Under the pieces are notes generated by a model that had not been told where the DNA came from, ran no database searches, and saw nothing but the letters and a program-made list of their open reading frames with translations. Shown piece after piece: positions 13,674 to 22,864 of a DNA stretch of 29,473 bases. Every line of letters begins with the position of its first letter. The stretch's first letter is position 1. Source of the DNA: JAFGRR01 sp964499235 (GTDB lineage Bacteria; Planctomycetota; Phycisphaerae; UBA1845; Fen-1342); contig CAZCKC010000026.1 of NCBI GenBank assembly GCA_964499235.1, positions 1-29,473 on the forward strand, given 5' to 3'. The position numbers and the translations under genes were made by a program.

Positions 13674-15251
13674 ATGAGCACGTCGCACTCACAAACCGGC
13701 GACCTCGCGGCCCCGTCGGTGCCGCTTCCTGCCAACCGCGAATCGACCCGCGCCAGCGTCGCCACGCTGCTCTTCGTTGCGGTCTACGCCGCCGCCATCT
13801 ACTTGCCGTTCCTCGGCTCCAGCCGCACATTGACCAGCCACGAGGTCATGGTGACACACCCGGCGCAGCGGATCCTCTCTGATGGCGAGTGGATCGTTCC
13901 GCCATATGCGGGTGGCTCCTGGCTCGACAAGCCACCGCTGGTGAACTGGGTGACCGCGATCGGGTTCGCCCTCTTCGGCTTCAGCGAGTTCGTCGCCAGG
14001 CTCCCCGCAGCGCTCAGCGCGATCGGCCTGAGCGTCCTCGTCGCCTGGATCGCCGGCCGATTCGTCGGCCCACGCGCCGCCCTCTTCGCCGGCCTCGTGC
14101 AGGCCACCACTGTCTACACGTTCACGCACGGCCGCCTCGGTGAGATCGACATGCCCCTCACCCTGCTCGTCGCTGGCGGAAATGCCGTCCTGATGAGCCG
14201 CTGGGCGCGCGGACATCTCGACCTGCCCTGGCGCCACGGGGTGGCCTTCTACACCCTCGCGGCCCTCGCCGTCCTGGCGAAGGGCTTGGTCGGCGCGGTC
14301 TTCCTCGGCACAACCGTCTTGGCCTATTGCGCCATCCGCCGCTCATGGAAGCCGTTTCGCGCCGTTGTCTGGACGCCCACGATTGTCTGCTTCTTCGTCA
14401 TCGCCGGTTGGTGGCACGTCGCGGCATGGCTCCAGGACGGCGACTCCGCAGTCGATCAGTGGGCGTACAACTCCCTCATGCGCTTCCTCGGCCTGACCCA
14501 CCTGGGGACCGAATCGCCGTTGTTCTTCTTCTGGACGGTGCCGTGGTTGTTCCTGCCCTGGACGATTGCACTGGTCATCGGCGCCAAGCAGGCCTGGCGC
14601 GACGCCCACGGGCCCAACGCACGAACCTACCTGTTCCTCTGGGCGTGGTTTCTCGGCGGCTTCGTGTTTCTCACGATCAGCTTCTTCAAGCACAAGCACT
14701 ATATCATCCCCGCCTTGCCGCCGCTTTCGATCATCTGCGCACCGCTCCTCGTGCGGCACGTCGACGCGGTCAAGCCGCACGCGCAGCGCTTCTACATCAT
14801 CGTGTTCACGGTACTGCTGATCGTGTACGGCATCGTGAGCGGCGTCGTCATGCCGAGCCGCGACCACCGCCGCGCTACCGTCGATTTCTTGCACGAAGCG
14901 ACCGCCCGCGTTCCCGCCGACGAGACGCTCTATGTCGTCGGGCTCGGTCAGTCGGCGGCGTACCCCTACATCGCGCACAACCGCGTCGCCTATATCGATC
15001 GGCCCGATCACGTCATCGCGGCACTCGAGGAGGCCGGGGGCGGACCGATCTGGATTCTCACGCTGCGCGAATACGAAGACCGAAGCGAAGCGCTCGGCGT
15101 GACGCTCGAGGAGATCCAGGCAGAGCCGGTGCGCGCGAAGCACCCGCGCCCCGAGACCATGGTGCTTGGTCGATTGACGCGCATCCCCGCTCCGCAGCCG
15201 GCCCCGGGCGAAGCACCAGCTACTCGCGCATCGCCCGCCGACGAGCCGTAG
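13674..15251 (+). CDS. Glycosyltransferase family 39 (ArnT/PMT-like) membrane protein
   Basis: A 525-residue integral membrane protein with about eleven helices, the first at residues 29-48 followed by an extracytoplasmic loop. The signature SWLDKPPLVNWVTAIGFALF (about 82-101) is typical of the PMT_2/GT39 dolichol- or polyprenyl-phosphate-sugar mannosyltransferases and ArnT. Later helices occur through about residue 395, then a soluble C-terminal domain with YVVGLGQSAAYPYIAHNRV. It would transfer a sugar from a lipid carrier to a protein or lipid on the outer face of the membrane. Start ATG at 13674 has GGAG six bases upstream. The acceptor and sugar cannot be told. The last 30 residues are Pro/Ala-rich. 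Confidence 0.9.
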   Translation: MSTSHSQTGDLAAPSVPLPANRESTRASVATLLFVAVYAAAIYLPFLGSSRTLTSHEVMVTHPAQRILSDGEWIVPPYAGGSWLDKPPLVNWVTAIGFALFGFSEFVARLPAALSAIGLSVLVAWIAGRFVGPRAALFAGLVQATTVYTFTHGRLGEIDMPLTLLVAGGNAVLMSRWARGHLDLPWRHGVAFYTLAALAVLAKGLVGAVFLGTTVLAYCAIRRSWKPFRAVVWTPTIVCFFVIAGWWHVAAWLQDGDSAVDQWAYNSLMRFLGLTHLGTESPLFFFWTVPWLFLPWTIALVIGAKQAWRDAHGPNARTYLFLWAWFLGGFVFLTISFFKHKHYIIPALPPLSIICAPLLVRHVDAVKPHAQRFYIIVFTVLLIVYGIVSGVVMPSRDHRRATVDFLHEATARVPADETLYVVGLGQSAAYPYIAHNRVAYIDRPDHVIAALEEAGGGPIWILTLREYEDRSEALGVTLEEIQAEPVRAKHPRPETMVLGRLTRIPAPQPAPGEAPATRASPADEP

Positions 15252-15384
15252 CGCCCCGCCGCGTCCGGCCCGCGGCAGCACCGCGGACCGCCCGGCATGA
15301 AGCAGTTCCTGCCCCGCCGCGCCGGGGCCGTGCCAAAAGTTCGCCTGAACAGGCCACCCGCTCGATCTCCGTTATAGTGCCTGG

Positions 15385-16737
15385 ATGTTTTACGGCTGGA
15401 TCGTTCTCATCATCAGCATGGTCGCGGTGGCGGCCACGTCGCCGGGGCAGTCGTACCTCATCGGCAAGTTCAGCAGCGCGATCGAGGCCGACCTCGGCAT
15501 CTCCGAAACCACCCTGACCGCGGCTTACGGCCTCGCGACGGTGCTCGCGGCCCTGCCACTGCCTCTGGTCGGACGGTTTGCGGACCGGTTCGGCCCGCGC
15601 GCGCTGATGGGCGCTGCGGCCCTGGCGCTCGGCGTCGGCTGCCTGCTGATGGGGGCCGTACAGGGCCCATTCATGCTCGGCGTAGGCTACTTCGTGCTGC
15701 GATTGGCCGGCCAGGGGGCACTCGGCCTGTCAGCAAGCCATTCCACGGCGATGTGGTTCGAGCAGCGGCTCGGCACGGTGATGGGAGTGAAGTCCTTCGC
15801 CATGCCGCTGGCGATCCTGACGCTCGCCCCGCTGACGACCTGGCTGATCGGGATGACAGGCTGGCGGGCGGCTTTCGCGCTTCTCGGCGTAGGCGTCTGG
15901 GCCGCCGTCTTGCCGCTGGTCTTCTTGGCGCACCGCAATCGGCCGGAAGATATCGGACAACGCGTTGACGGCGCGCCGCCCGCGCCCGCCGCCGGCAAGG
16001 GTCAGCATCCGCACGCCCATGCCGATACCGAGTTGCTGAACAGTGCGGCCCAGGTGCCGGCGCAGCAGGCGCTCGACCTCGCGGACGACCCCCCGGAGCA
16101 CGTCGGCGAGGTCTGTTTTACGCGCAACGCCGCCATGGGCACGATCGCGTTCTGGCTGATTGCAGCCGCCATGATCCTCAACGCGCTGGTCGGCACGGCC
16201 TTCGTCTTCCTGCTCGCAAAGCTCGCCCTCGCCGTGGGGCTGCCCCTCAGCGCGACCGATTCTTTGCTGAGCGTGTTCGCCATCGGCGCCGCCGCCTGCG
16301 CCCCGCTGGCCGGGATCCTGACCGACCGCCTGGCGCCCCGGTGGGTGGTGTCGGCGGGCACCGCACTGCTCGCACTCGCCTGTATCACGTTCGCCGTGGC
16401 CGGCAATCTGCTCACGGCGCAACTCGCGATGATCTGGCTCGCAGCCAGCCAGACCCTGATCTTCATCTCCGGCGGAACGCTGCTCGCGCGGTTCTTCGGC
16501 CGGCCGCATCACGGCGAAATCCGCGCCTCGCTGGCCTTCATCATGGTCATCGGCACGGCGGTCGGGCCGTTCCTGGCCGCCTGGAGCGCCCAGCACCTGA
16601 CCTACGCGGGGACCCTGTGGCTGTTCGCGGCGGCGGCGGCTCCGATCGCCCTTTCCGGGTTGGCGTTGCGGCCGCCGGCGGTCGTCGCCGAACGCGGCGA
16701 CGTGACACCGGTGTGCTCATCGGGTCTCGCAGGATGA
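15385..16737 (+). CDS. MFS transporter, monocarboxylate/oxalate-formate type
   Basis: A 450-residue major facilitator with 12 predicted helices. The N-terminal MFYGWIVLIISMVAV is the hallmark of the oxalate/formate antiporter and monocarboxylate transporter groups. The loop 2-3 motif GRFADRFGPRALMG (about 62-75) is present, and the matching motif TDRLAPRWVVSAG occurs in the C-terminal half. The cytoplasmic linker between the halves (about 188-247) holds a His-rich patch, GKGQHPHAHADTE. The substrate is likely a small carboxylate, but this cannot be fixed. The ATG at 15385 lacks a Shine-Dalgarno sequence; TATAGT at 15373-15378 would start the transcript at the ATG, although no -35 box is clear. 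A 9-bp hairpin follows the gene. Confidence 0.9.
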   Translation: MFYGWIVLIISMVAVAATSPGQSYLIGKFSSAIEADLGISETTLTAAYGLATVLAALPLPLVGRFADRFGPRALMGAAALALGVGCLLMGAVQGPFMLGVGYFVLRLAGQGALGLSASHSTAMWFEQRLGTVMGVKSFAMPLAILTLAPLTTWLIGMTGWRAAFALLGVGVWAAVLPLVFLAHRNRPEDIGQRVDGAPPAPAAGKGQHPHAHADTELLNSAAQVPAQQALDLADDPPEHVGEVCFTRNAAMGTIAFWLIAAAMILNALVGTAFVFLLAKLALAVGLPLSATDSLLSVFAIGAAACAPLAGILTDRLAPRWVVSAGTALLALACITFAVAGNLLTAQLAMIWLAASQTLIFISGGTLLARFFGRPHHGEIRASLAFIMVIGTAVGPFLAAWSAQHLTYAGTLWLFAAAAAPIALSGLALRPPAVVAERGDVTPVCSSGLAG

Positions 16738-16759
16738 GGCAGCCCCCTTAGTTGAGCCT

Positions 16760-16794
16760 CCGTCACGCTGCCTCCGGGGCTGGCCGCGTGACGG
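16760..16794 (+). terminator. Hairpin after the MFS gene, possible terminator
   Basis: CCGTCACGC (16760-16768) pairs perfectly with GCGTGACGG (16786-16794) around a 17-base loop, 22 bases past the stop. No T-run follows, so it could be a structured transcript end or a protein binding site rather than a classical intrinsic terminator. Confidence 0.45.
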
Positions 16795-16969
16795 CCGAGC
16801 CGCTATCATGCGAGCAATGCACCGTGATGAGTCCATGCTCGCCGCGCGGGAACCATACTGTCCCGCCTCCCGCTGCACACCGCCCTGATCGGCTTCCTGC
16901 CACCTGCAACCGCCTGCCGCTGGGCGTGCGCCCGCGACTGATTCCTGGTCGAATTCGGACCTTGCGAAC

Positions 16970-18703
16970 ATGATCCCTGCCTGTACATCGGCTCAGACAT
17001 CGCCAACGTTCGCACCCGTGCTCGGATCGCTCGAGAGAGCAGACGCTGTACGGCGCACGAGCCTTGTGCTGCTCGGCGCCGCCTGCGTGTACCAGTTGGG
17101 TTGGGCGTGGCTCGCCGCCGTCCCTCAAATCGTCGGCACCGTCACGAACGACGACACGTTCCTGTATCTCGAGTTTGCGCGGAACACGGTCGCGTTCGGT
17201 TTGCCGACGTTCGACGGAATCCATGTGACGAACGGCGTCCAGCCGCTGTGGGCCGCAATCCTGGTCCTGCTCGCTACGTTGACCGATGACAAGGTCATTC
17301 TCCTGCGCTGCATGCTCTCGGTCTGCGCCCTGCTAAACGTCGCCACCGGCCTCGTGCTGCTGCGGCTGGCCGAGCGGCTGGGCAGCCGTGTCCTGATCGG
17401 GGTTGCCGGCGTCTGCTGGACCTGGTACATGCTCGGCCTCAATCCCGCGCTGCTCGGCATGGAGAACAGCCTCCACGCGTTCCTCGCCGCACTGGTCCTC
17501 TTGTACCTGGCAGGTTTTCTGACCCGCACATCGCAGCCCAGCTGGCGTCAGTACCTCCTCTTCGGCCTGCTGCTGGCGCTGAACGCCGGCGCGCGCCTGG
17601 ACTCGGCGGTGGTCAGTCTCGTGCTCGGGCTGGCAGTAGTGCACCGCAGCGCGGTTCTCGGCACGCGCCGCCGCACGGCGCTGCTGCTCGTGCTCGGTCC
17701 CAGCCTCCTCGGCGCTGCCGCGTATTACCTGTTCAACGCGGCGTATTTCGGGGTCGGTCTGCCCGTCTCCGGCCAAATGAAGGCCTATTACGCGCAAGAG
17801 TATTTCCATGCCGACGACGCGTGGCAACGCCCGCTGTATGTACTGGGCGCCGTGGCCAAGCCGTTCTTCGCCGCGCCGCAGTGGATCTTCGCCACGTCCG
17901 CGCCGGAAGGCATCGAGTCAGGGTGGCTCGGCGTGACATTGGTGCTCGTCTTCACGCCGCTGCTGCTACGGTTCGTAGCGCCGCACCTCGTGGATCGGCC
18001 GGCGGCGGACGGCCCGCTCGCCAAGCTCTGCAAGCTACTGCTGGTCGCGACGCTCCTTCATATGGTGATCCTCGCGATCAGCATCCTGCATTTCGCGGTC
18101 GATCCGTGGTACCACTCGTGGCTCATTTTGACTTGGATCCTGCTCTTGGCCTGGGGGCTTGACCGTTGGCTGCACTCCCCCGTGCTGCGCCGTAGCACGC
18201 GCGCCGGTATCGTCGCCGTGATCATATTGTTGCTCGTGGTTACCAAGGGCATCGCGCTGCACCGGCAATTGACCGGGCGCGAGGCCGTACCGCTTTATGA
18301 AGCTCGGCTCGAGGTCGCGAACTGGATCAACGACCACATCCCGAGCGGGACCACGCTGGCTGCGTGGAACGCCGGCCACCTTGCCTATTTCACGGACCAG
18401 CCCCTGATCAACCTCGACGGGCTGATGAACTCGCCGGACTACGCGTCGTTCATCCAGGCGAGCGGCGACGTCCGCCAGAAGGTCGACGAGCTGGGGATCG
18501 ACGTGGTGGTTGATTACAACGCGGACGACAGCTCGATCCCCGATCATCGCGCGTGGGATGCGGCCACTTCGTTTCGCGGCCTGTGGCACTGGGACGAGGT
18601 AATCGTCCTGCATCAACACCGCAGCGACGACGACACCGAGTTCTACGTTCTGAAGCTCCGCGCGACGGCGCCCGCCATCGGTAGGTTTCCCACGCCGCCC
18701 TGA
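16970..18703 (+). CDS. GT-C-like multispanning membrane protein
   Basis: A 577-residue membrane protein with around ten to eleven helices between residues 25 and 430, then a soluble C-terminal domain. The first external loop holds TVTNDDTFLYLEFARN, an Asp-Asp pair in the position expected for the catalytic acid of GT-C glycosyltransferases. The C-terminal part (SGTTLAAWNAGHLAYFTDQP and LINLDGLMNSPDYASFIQ) recurs in membrane sugar transferases of this kind, to my recognition. I cannot assign a sugar or an acceptor. The ATG at 16970 has no Shine-Dalgarno sequence and no obvious nearby -10 box, so the start is uncertain. It is 232 bases after the MFS gene and 94 before prfC, on the same strand. 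Confidence 0.78.
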   Translation: MIPACTSAQTSPTFAPVLGSLERADAVRRTSLVLLGAACVYQLGWAWLAAVPQIVGTVTNDDTFLYLEFARNTVAFGLPTFDGIHVTNGVQPLWAAILVLLATLTDDKVILLRCMLSVCALLNVATGLVLLRLAERLGSRVLIGVAGVCWTWYMLGLNPALLGMENSLHAFLAALVLLYLAGFLTRTSQPSWRQYLLFGLLLALNAGARLDSAVVSLVLGLAVVHRSAVLGTRRRTALLLVLGPSLLGAAAYYLFNAAYFGVGLPVSGQMKAYYAQEYFHADDAWQRPLYVLGAVAKPFFAAPQWIFATSAPEGIESGWLGVTLVLVFTPLLLRFVAPHLVDRPAADGPLAKLCKLLLVATLLHMVILAISILHFAVDPWYHSWLILTWILLLAWGLDRWLHSPVLRRSTRAGIVAVIILLLVVTKGIALHRQLTGREAVPLYEARLEVANWINDHIPSGTTLAAWNAGHLAYFTDQPLINLDGLMNSPDYASFIQASGDVRQKVDELGIDVVVDYNADDSSIPDHRAWDAATSFRGLWHWDEVIVLHQHRSDDDTEFYVLKLRATAPAIGRFPTPP

Positions 18704-18797
18704 TGGACGGCCCGCTCCCGCGGCCGTAATTTCCTTCGCCAGCCGCATCGTAACTGGCCGCCGCGGCTGCCAGGACAAGCCCCAGGATTCCCCCACA

Positions 18798-20399
18798 ATG
18801 GCACACGAGTACACGCGCCGACGAACATTTGCGATCATCTCGCACCCTGACGCCGGCAAGACAACCCTGACCGAGAAGTTCCTGCTCTATGGCGGTGCGG
18901 TGCAACTGGCCGGTTCCGTCACCGCGCGCAAAAACCAGCGCGCCACGACCTCGGACTGGATGGAGCTCGAGCGGCAACGCGGGATCTCCGTCAGCTCGAC
19001 AGTGCTGCAGTTCGAATACCGCGGCTACCACGTCAACCTCCTCGATACGCCCGGGCACAAGGATTTCTCCGAGGATACCTATCGCGTCCTGACGGCCGTC
19101 GATGCGGCGGTGATGGTCATCGACGCCGGCAAGGGCATCGAAGCGCAGACCCGCAAGCTGTTCGAGGTCTGCCGGCGGCGCGGCGTGCCGATCTTCACGT
19201 TCATGAACAAGATGGACCGGCCGGCCCGGGATCCGCTCGATCTCCTCGACGAGTTGGAGCGCGTCCTGGGGCTCGAGACGTACGCCATGAACTGGCCGCT
19301 CGGAAACGGACCCCATTTCCGCGGCGTGTACGACCGGCTCCAGCACCAGTTGCACCTGTTCACGCCCACCGCGGGCGGCGCCCAACGGGCGCCAGTGTCG
19401 GTTTCGTCACTGGCCGACGAGCTTGTTCGCGAAAGCCTGGACGCGCACACGTTTGACGCCGCCCTCGAGGAACTGACGCTGCTGGACGGCGCCAGCGCGG
19501 CGTTCGATGCCGGCGCGGTGCTCCGGGGAGCGCTCACGCCGGTGTTCTTCGGCAGCGCGAGCAACAACTTCGGTGTCCGACTTCTGCTCGACGGTTATCT
19601 CGCATATTCGCCGCCGCCACAGCCACGGACCGCGCTCGGCGGTCCGGTGGCACCCGACAGCGCGCCGTTCTCGGGTTTCGTCTTCAAACTCCAGGCAAAC
19701 ATGGACCCGCGCCACCGCGACTGCATCGCGTTCGTGCGGGTGTGCTCAGGACGCTTCGAGCGCGGCATGGCGGTAACCCACCAGCAGACCGGCAATCGCG
19801 TGCGCCTGTCAAGCTCGCATAAGCTCTTCGCACGCGAGCGCGCGACGGTCGATCTGGCGCTGGCCGGTGACGTCATCGGCATCGTCGGCCACCCCGAGTT
19901 TCGCATCGGCGATACCCTCACCGAGGATCCGCGCATCACGTACCACGAAATTCCCCGCTTCGCGCCTGAATGCTTCGCATACTTGCACAGCGGCAGTGCC
20001 GCCGAGATCAAGCGGTTCCGCAGCGGCCTGGCGCAGCTGCTTCAGGAAGGCGTCGTCCAGTTGCTCGAGCTCGATAACGCCCGCCAAGCCGCGCCACTGC
20101 TGGCCGCGGTCGGGCCGCTCCAGTTTGACGTGGTGCAGTACCGCCTGCAGTCAGAGTATGGCGCCGCTTCGCGGCTCGCGCCGGCCCCCTGGGAACGCCT
20201 GCGGTGGATCGATCCCGGCGTGCGGGCGGCGGACCTGCACGCCGCCACGTTGCCCACCCGCTCGGCGCTGGCCACGGACGCGTACGGCCAGCGCGTGGTC
20301 TTGTTCTGCAGCGACTGGGACCTGGAGTACTTTAAGTCCAAGAACCCCCAGGTCTCACTCGCGGACACGCCCTTCGCGGATGAGTCCCAATTGCAGTAG
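18798..20399 (+). CDS. prfC: Peptide chain release factor 3
   Basis: A 533-residue translational GTPase, RF3, which recycles RF1 and RF2 from the ribosome after peptide release. G motifs are visible: P-loop SHPDAGKTTL (residues 15-24), switch I RGISVSS, DTPGHKDFSEDT and NKMD. The RF3-type insertion and domain II (SGFVFKLQANMDPRHRDCIA and FVRVCSGRFERGM) and the C-terminal GPLQFDVVQYRLQSEYG and FKSKNPQVSLADTPFADESQ are diagnostic; the length matches the 529 of E. coli. The ATG at 18798 is preceded by a weak AGGA at about 12 bases. It appears to stand alone between the GT-C-like gene and an intergenic stretch. Confidence 0.97.
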   Translation: MAHEYTRRRTFAIISHPDAGKTTLTEKFLLYGGAVQLAGSVTARKNQRATTSDWMELERQRGISVSSTVLQFEYRGYHVNLLDTPGHKDFSEDTYRVLTAVDAAVMVIDAGKGIEAQTRKLFEVCRRRGVPIFTFMNKMDRPARDPLDLLDELERVLGLETYAMNWPLGNGPHFRGVYDRLQHQLHLFTPTAGGAQRAPVSVSSLADELVRESLDAHTFDAALEELTLLDGASAAFDAGAVLRGALTPVFFGSASNNFGVRLLLDGYLAYSPPPQPRTALGGPVAPDSAPFSGFVFKLQANMDPRHRDCIAFVRVCSGRFERGMAVTHQQTGNRVRLSSSHKLFARERATVDLALAGDVIGIVGHPEFRIGDTLTEDPRITYHEIPRFAPECFAYLHSGSAAEIKRFRSGLAQLLQEGVVQLLELDNARQAAPLLAAVGPLQFDVVQYRLQSEYGAASRLAPAPWERLRWIDPGVRAADLHAATLPTRSALATDAYGQRVVLFCSDWDLEYFKSKNPQVSLADTPFADESQLQ

Positions 20400-20814
20400 C
20401 CCGATCGAGCCGGCCCGCTGGAGCGATCCTCCGCCCTGCAACCGCCCGCCGCCCAAGGCGCCTGACACCACAATCTCGGAATGCCAGAACTCCGGCTGCC
20501 GTGAAGTCCTTTCGTGATCCGCCCGAACATCGCCGCGTCATTCCGGGCCGGGCTCAGACCGTGCCAAAGCGCTTTCTCGGACTCAACGTGATGACGGTCC
20601 GCCCTCAGGACCGCCGCGACGTTCTTGGCCAAATCAGCGGTCCCGCCCGACGCGGGGGAAGACCTTGCTGGCGGGGGTCTTACATCCACTGCTGGAGTGG
20701 AGCGACGCGTGACGGCTCGCTTAGCTGACAACCGGCGCCCCGTTCCCCCGCCAGTCCGCCTCGTCACCAGCCGATCCGCTAACGCGATCCGGCGCACGAC
20801 TCGGGCGATCGGAA
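20400..20814 (+). other. Intergenic region with several hairpins
   Basis: There is no gene I can support in these 415 bases. A cluster of structure lies at 20566-20701: the palindrome AAAGCGCTTT (20566-20575), CGGTCC/GGACCG (20595-20613), AAGACC/GGTCTT (20659-20681) and TCCACT/AGTGGA with a 5-base loop (20685-20701). The third could end the prfC transcript. Long open frames on both strands here lack ribosome binding sites and family resemblance. Confidence 0.4.
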
Positions 20815-20843
20815 TTGCCGGGCGGGCAGCGCGGTTCTAATAT
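20815..20843 (+). promoter_or_regulatory. Promoter of the heavy-metal efflux operon
   Basis: TTGCCG (20815-20820) and TAATAT (20838-20843) are 17 bases apart. Transcription would begin near 20850, immediately before the ATG at 20851, so the first gene is probably read from a leaderless message. No known copper regulator box is recognised. Confidence 0.68.
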
Positions 20844-20850
20844 CTACACA

Positions 20851-21243
20851 ATGAATGCCGCGATCCTCATGCTCGCGCAACTCGTCTGGCCGCTGACCTG
20901 GAGTGTACCGGCTCAATTACCCTCCAAGGGAAATGCACCGGTCCGCTGCTGTTGTTGCCCGGCAGGGGCGTGCAACTGCGGCTGTGAAACCCCTGTCGCG
21001 CCGATTGATTCAAGCAACGGCAAAGAACGAAACCGTCCCCAGCTTTGCGTCTGCAACGACGCACCACTGGGTTTGCCGAATGCGCCGCTGAGGATCCCGG
21101 AGCGCCCCGCCGCCGCGGCCGTCCTCCTGCCACTCCACCCTGATGCGGCAGGTACCACGTCAGTCGCCCATCGTAGCAGCCACTGGCCCCACGGGCCGCC
21201 TCCTGCAGTCATCATTCTCGCGACGATCATCCTCCTGAATTGA
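20851..21243 (+). CDS. Small cysteine-rich exported protein of the metal efflux operon
   Basis: A 130-residue protein of no family I can name. Residues 1-22 look like a signal or membrane segment (AAILMLAQLVWPLTW). A cysteine cluster follows: four in a row at 33-36, then 41, 43 and 45 (CPAGACNCGCE), and a second pair at 66 and 68 (LCVCND). A short hydrophobic stretch closes the protein (PAVIILATIILLN). Several His residues near 96-114 add possible ligands. I infer a metal-binding protein, perhaps a periplasmic metal buffer or chaperone like CusF in role but not in sequence. The start has no ribosome binding site but lies directly after a strong promoter. It is 139 bases before the TolC-like gene. 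Confidence 0.7.
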   Translation: MNAAILMLAQLVWPLTWSVPAQLPSKGNAPVRCCCCPAGACNCGCETPVAPIDSSNGKERNRPQLCVCNDAPLGLPNAPLRIPERPAAAAVLLPLHPDAAGTTSVAHRSSHWPHGPPPAVIILATIILLN

Positions 21244-21382
21244 CCCGCCTCCGCGCGCGGCTCATTACGGACCATCCGTACCCGGTTATGCTGCGCTGGC
21301 TCTGTATAAGTCTCTTGAAACACTCCAATTAAATTGCCGCGCTGCCGGGACGAACGCGGTGCCCTGCCGCAAAGGATCAATC

Positions 21383-22861
21383 ATGCACCGAGGATCCGAG
21401 ACGCGTGCGCCGCAGCGTGGGACCGGCGTGGTGTTGGCCGCATCGGCGCTCCTCCTCTGCTTCCCGGCGGGGTGTGCGACCGACGAGCGCGCGCCGCGGG
21501 ACGTCGACCAGGCGGTGCACGACTGGCAAAGGCAGCGGGCAGCGCTCACGCCGCCGGCCGCGCCCGCGAGCGAATCGGTCCACCCCGCCGCACCACGCCG
21601 CCCCGTGGACGCATACGTTCACGCGGCGTTGCAACAGAACCCGGGCCTTCAGGCGGCCGCGGCCCACGCCCGGGCCAGGCTCGCGCGGATTCCGCAGGTG
21701 ACCGCGCTGCCCGACCCCGTGATTCGCGCCGCCGTCCGGCCGGAGCCGATCCAGACGGCGGCCGGCGACGTGTTCTTCACGCTGGGCGTGAGCCAGACCT
21801 TCCCCCTGCTGGCGAAGCTGGAGCGGTCCGGAAACATTGCCGCCGCGGAAACGCGCGTCGCGCTGGAGCAACTCGCGGCGAAACGGGTGCAGCTCATTGC
21901 CGACGTCGAGCGGGCGTACTGGCAGATCTACCGCTTGGACCGCTTCCTCGAAATCACGCGCGCGAACCGTCGGCTGCTCGAAGACCTGGAGGCCGTTGCG
22001 CAGACCCGGTACCAGGTCGGCCAGGTGCCGCAGCAGGACCTGCTGCGCGTGCAGACCGAACTCGCGAAGCTGCGCGACGATGAACATCGCTATCACCTGC
22101 GACGGTCGGCCGCGGTGGCAGCCCTGAATCAACTGACCGCGCAGCCCGTACAACGGGAGATCCCCATGACGGCGGCTGTCGACCCACCGCAAGTCGCGGC
22201 CGACGTCGAGCGGCTCGTCGCGCTCGCCGGTGATCACAACCCGGAGCTGGCGGTGTTGCGGGAACGGCTGACGGCCAACCGTGAGCAGATCGAGCTCGCC
22301 CAGCTCGGCTACTGGCCGGACCTCACGCTGGGCTTCGAGTGGAACTACCTCGAGGGCCGCGAGCCGTTCATCCCGCCGGTGAACCCGCAGACCGGCCAGC
22401 GACCGCCAATCAACCGCAAGAGCGCGGCCGGCGACGATAACTGGGCGATCACGCTCCAGCTGAACGTGCCGCTCTGGACGTCGCGGATCGAGGCGGCGCA
22501 GCGCGAGGCGCGTCAGCGTTTGCTCGCAACGCAAAGCACGCTGCGCAACACCGAGAACATGGTCGCGTTCCGGATCTTCGAAGCATGGTCGCGCGTCGAG
22601 GCACAGCAGCACACGCTGAATGTGTTGGAAACCGAGTTGATCCCCCAATCCCGGCAGACCTACGAGGTCACGCTGACCAGCTACCAGTCGGGTGAGACCA
22701 ACTTCGTCACGCTCATCGACAACTGGCGGCGCTGGCTCGACTTCGAGCTGATGCGGCATCGCGAGACCGTCGACCTGGAGACGGCCTTCGCAGACCTGCA
22801 GCGAGAAGTCGGGCTGCAATTGATCCGCGCCACGCGGACCACAGCGCCGGATGGAGAATAG
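21383..22861 (+). CDS. TolC family outer-membrane efflux protein (CusC-like)
   Basis: A 492-residue outer-membrane factor with two repeated OEP domains of long helices. A signal sequence (to about residue 32) ends in CFPAGC, an imperfect lipobox, so it is likely a lipoprotein like CusC. The first repeat includes VDAYVHAALQQNPGLQAAAA and the second VERLVALAGDHNPELAVLRE, both with the NPxL element of TolC homologues. It would trimerise to form the channel of the tripartite pump. The ATG at 21383 is chosen because AAAGGA precedes it; a GTG eight codons earlier has no such signal. The stop is three bases before the adaptor gene, whose ribosome binding site lies in its last codons. Confidence 0.93.
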   Translation: MHRGSETRAPQRGTGVVLAASALLLCFPAGCATDERAPRDVDQAVHDWQRQRAALTPPAAPASESVHPAAPRRPVDAYVHAALQQNPGLQAAAAHARARLARIPQVTALPDPVIRAAVRPEPIQTAAGDVFFTLGVSQTFPLLAKLERSGNIAAAETRVALEQLAAKRVQLIADVERAYWQIYRLDRFLEITRANRRLLEDLEAVAQTRYQVGQVPQQDLLRVQTELAKLRDDEHRYHLRRSAAVAALNQLTAQPVQREIPMTAAVDPPQVAADVERLVALAGDHNPELAVLRERLTANREQIELAQLGYWPDLTLGFEWNYLEGREPFIPPVNPQTGQRPPINRKSAAGDDNWAITLQLNVPLWTSRIEAAQREARQRLLATQSTLRNTENMVAFRIFEAWSRVEAQQHTLNVLETELIPQSRQTYEVTLTSYQSGETNFVTLIDNWRRWLDFELMRHRETVDLETAFADLQREVGLQLIRATRTTAPDGE

Positions 22862-22864
22862 ATC

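Noticed and set aside
15268..15292. CCGCGG repeat pair after the GT39 gene as a terminator
   Set aside because: The stem is short and made of a self-palindromic hexamer with no T-run, so it is common by chance at this GC content.
20042..20797. 251-codon minus-strand frame over the end of prfC and the intergenic region
   Set aside because: Mostly antisense to prfC, without a start signal; its intergenic part resembles no family.
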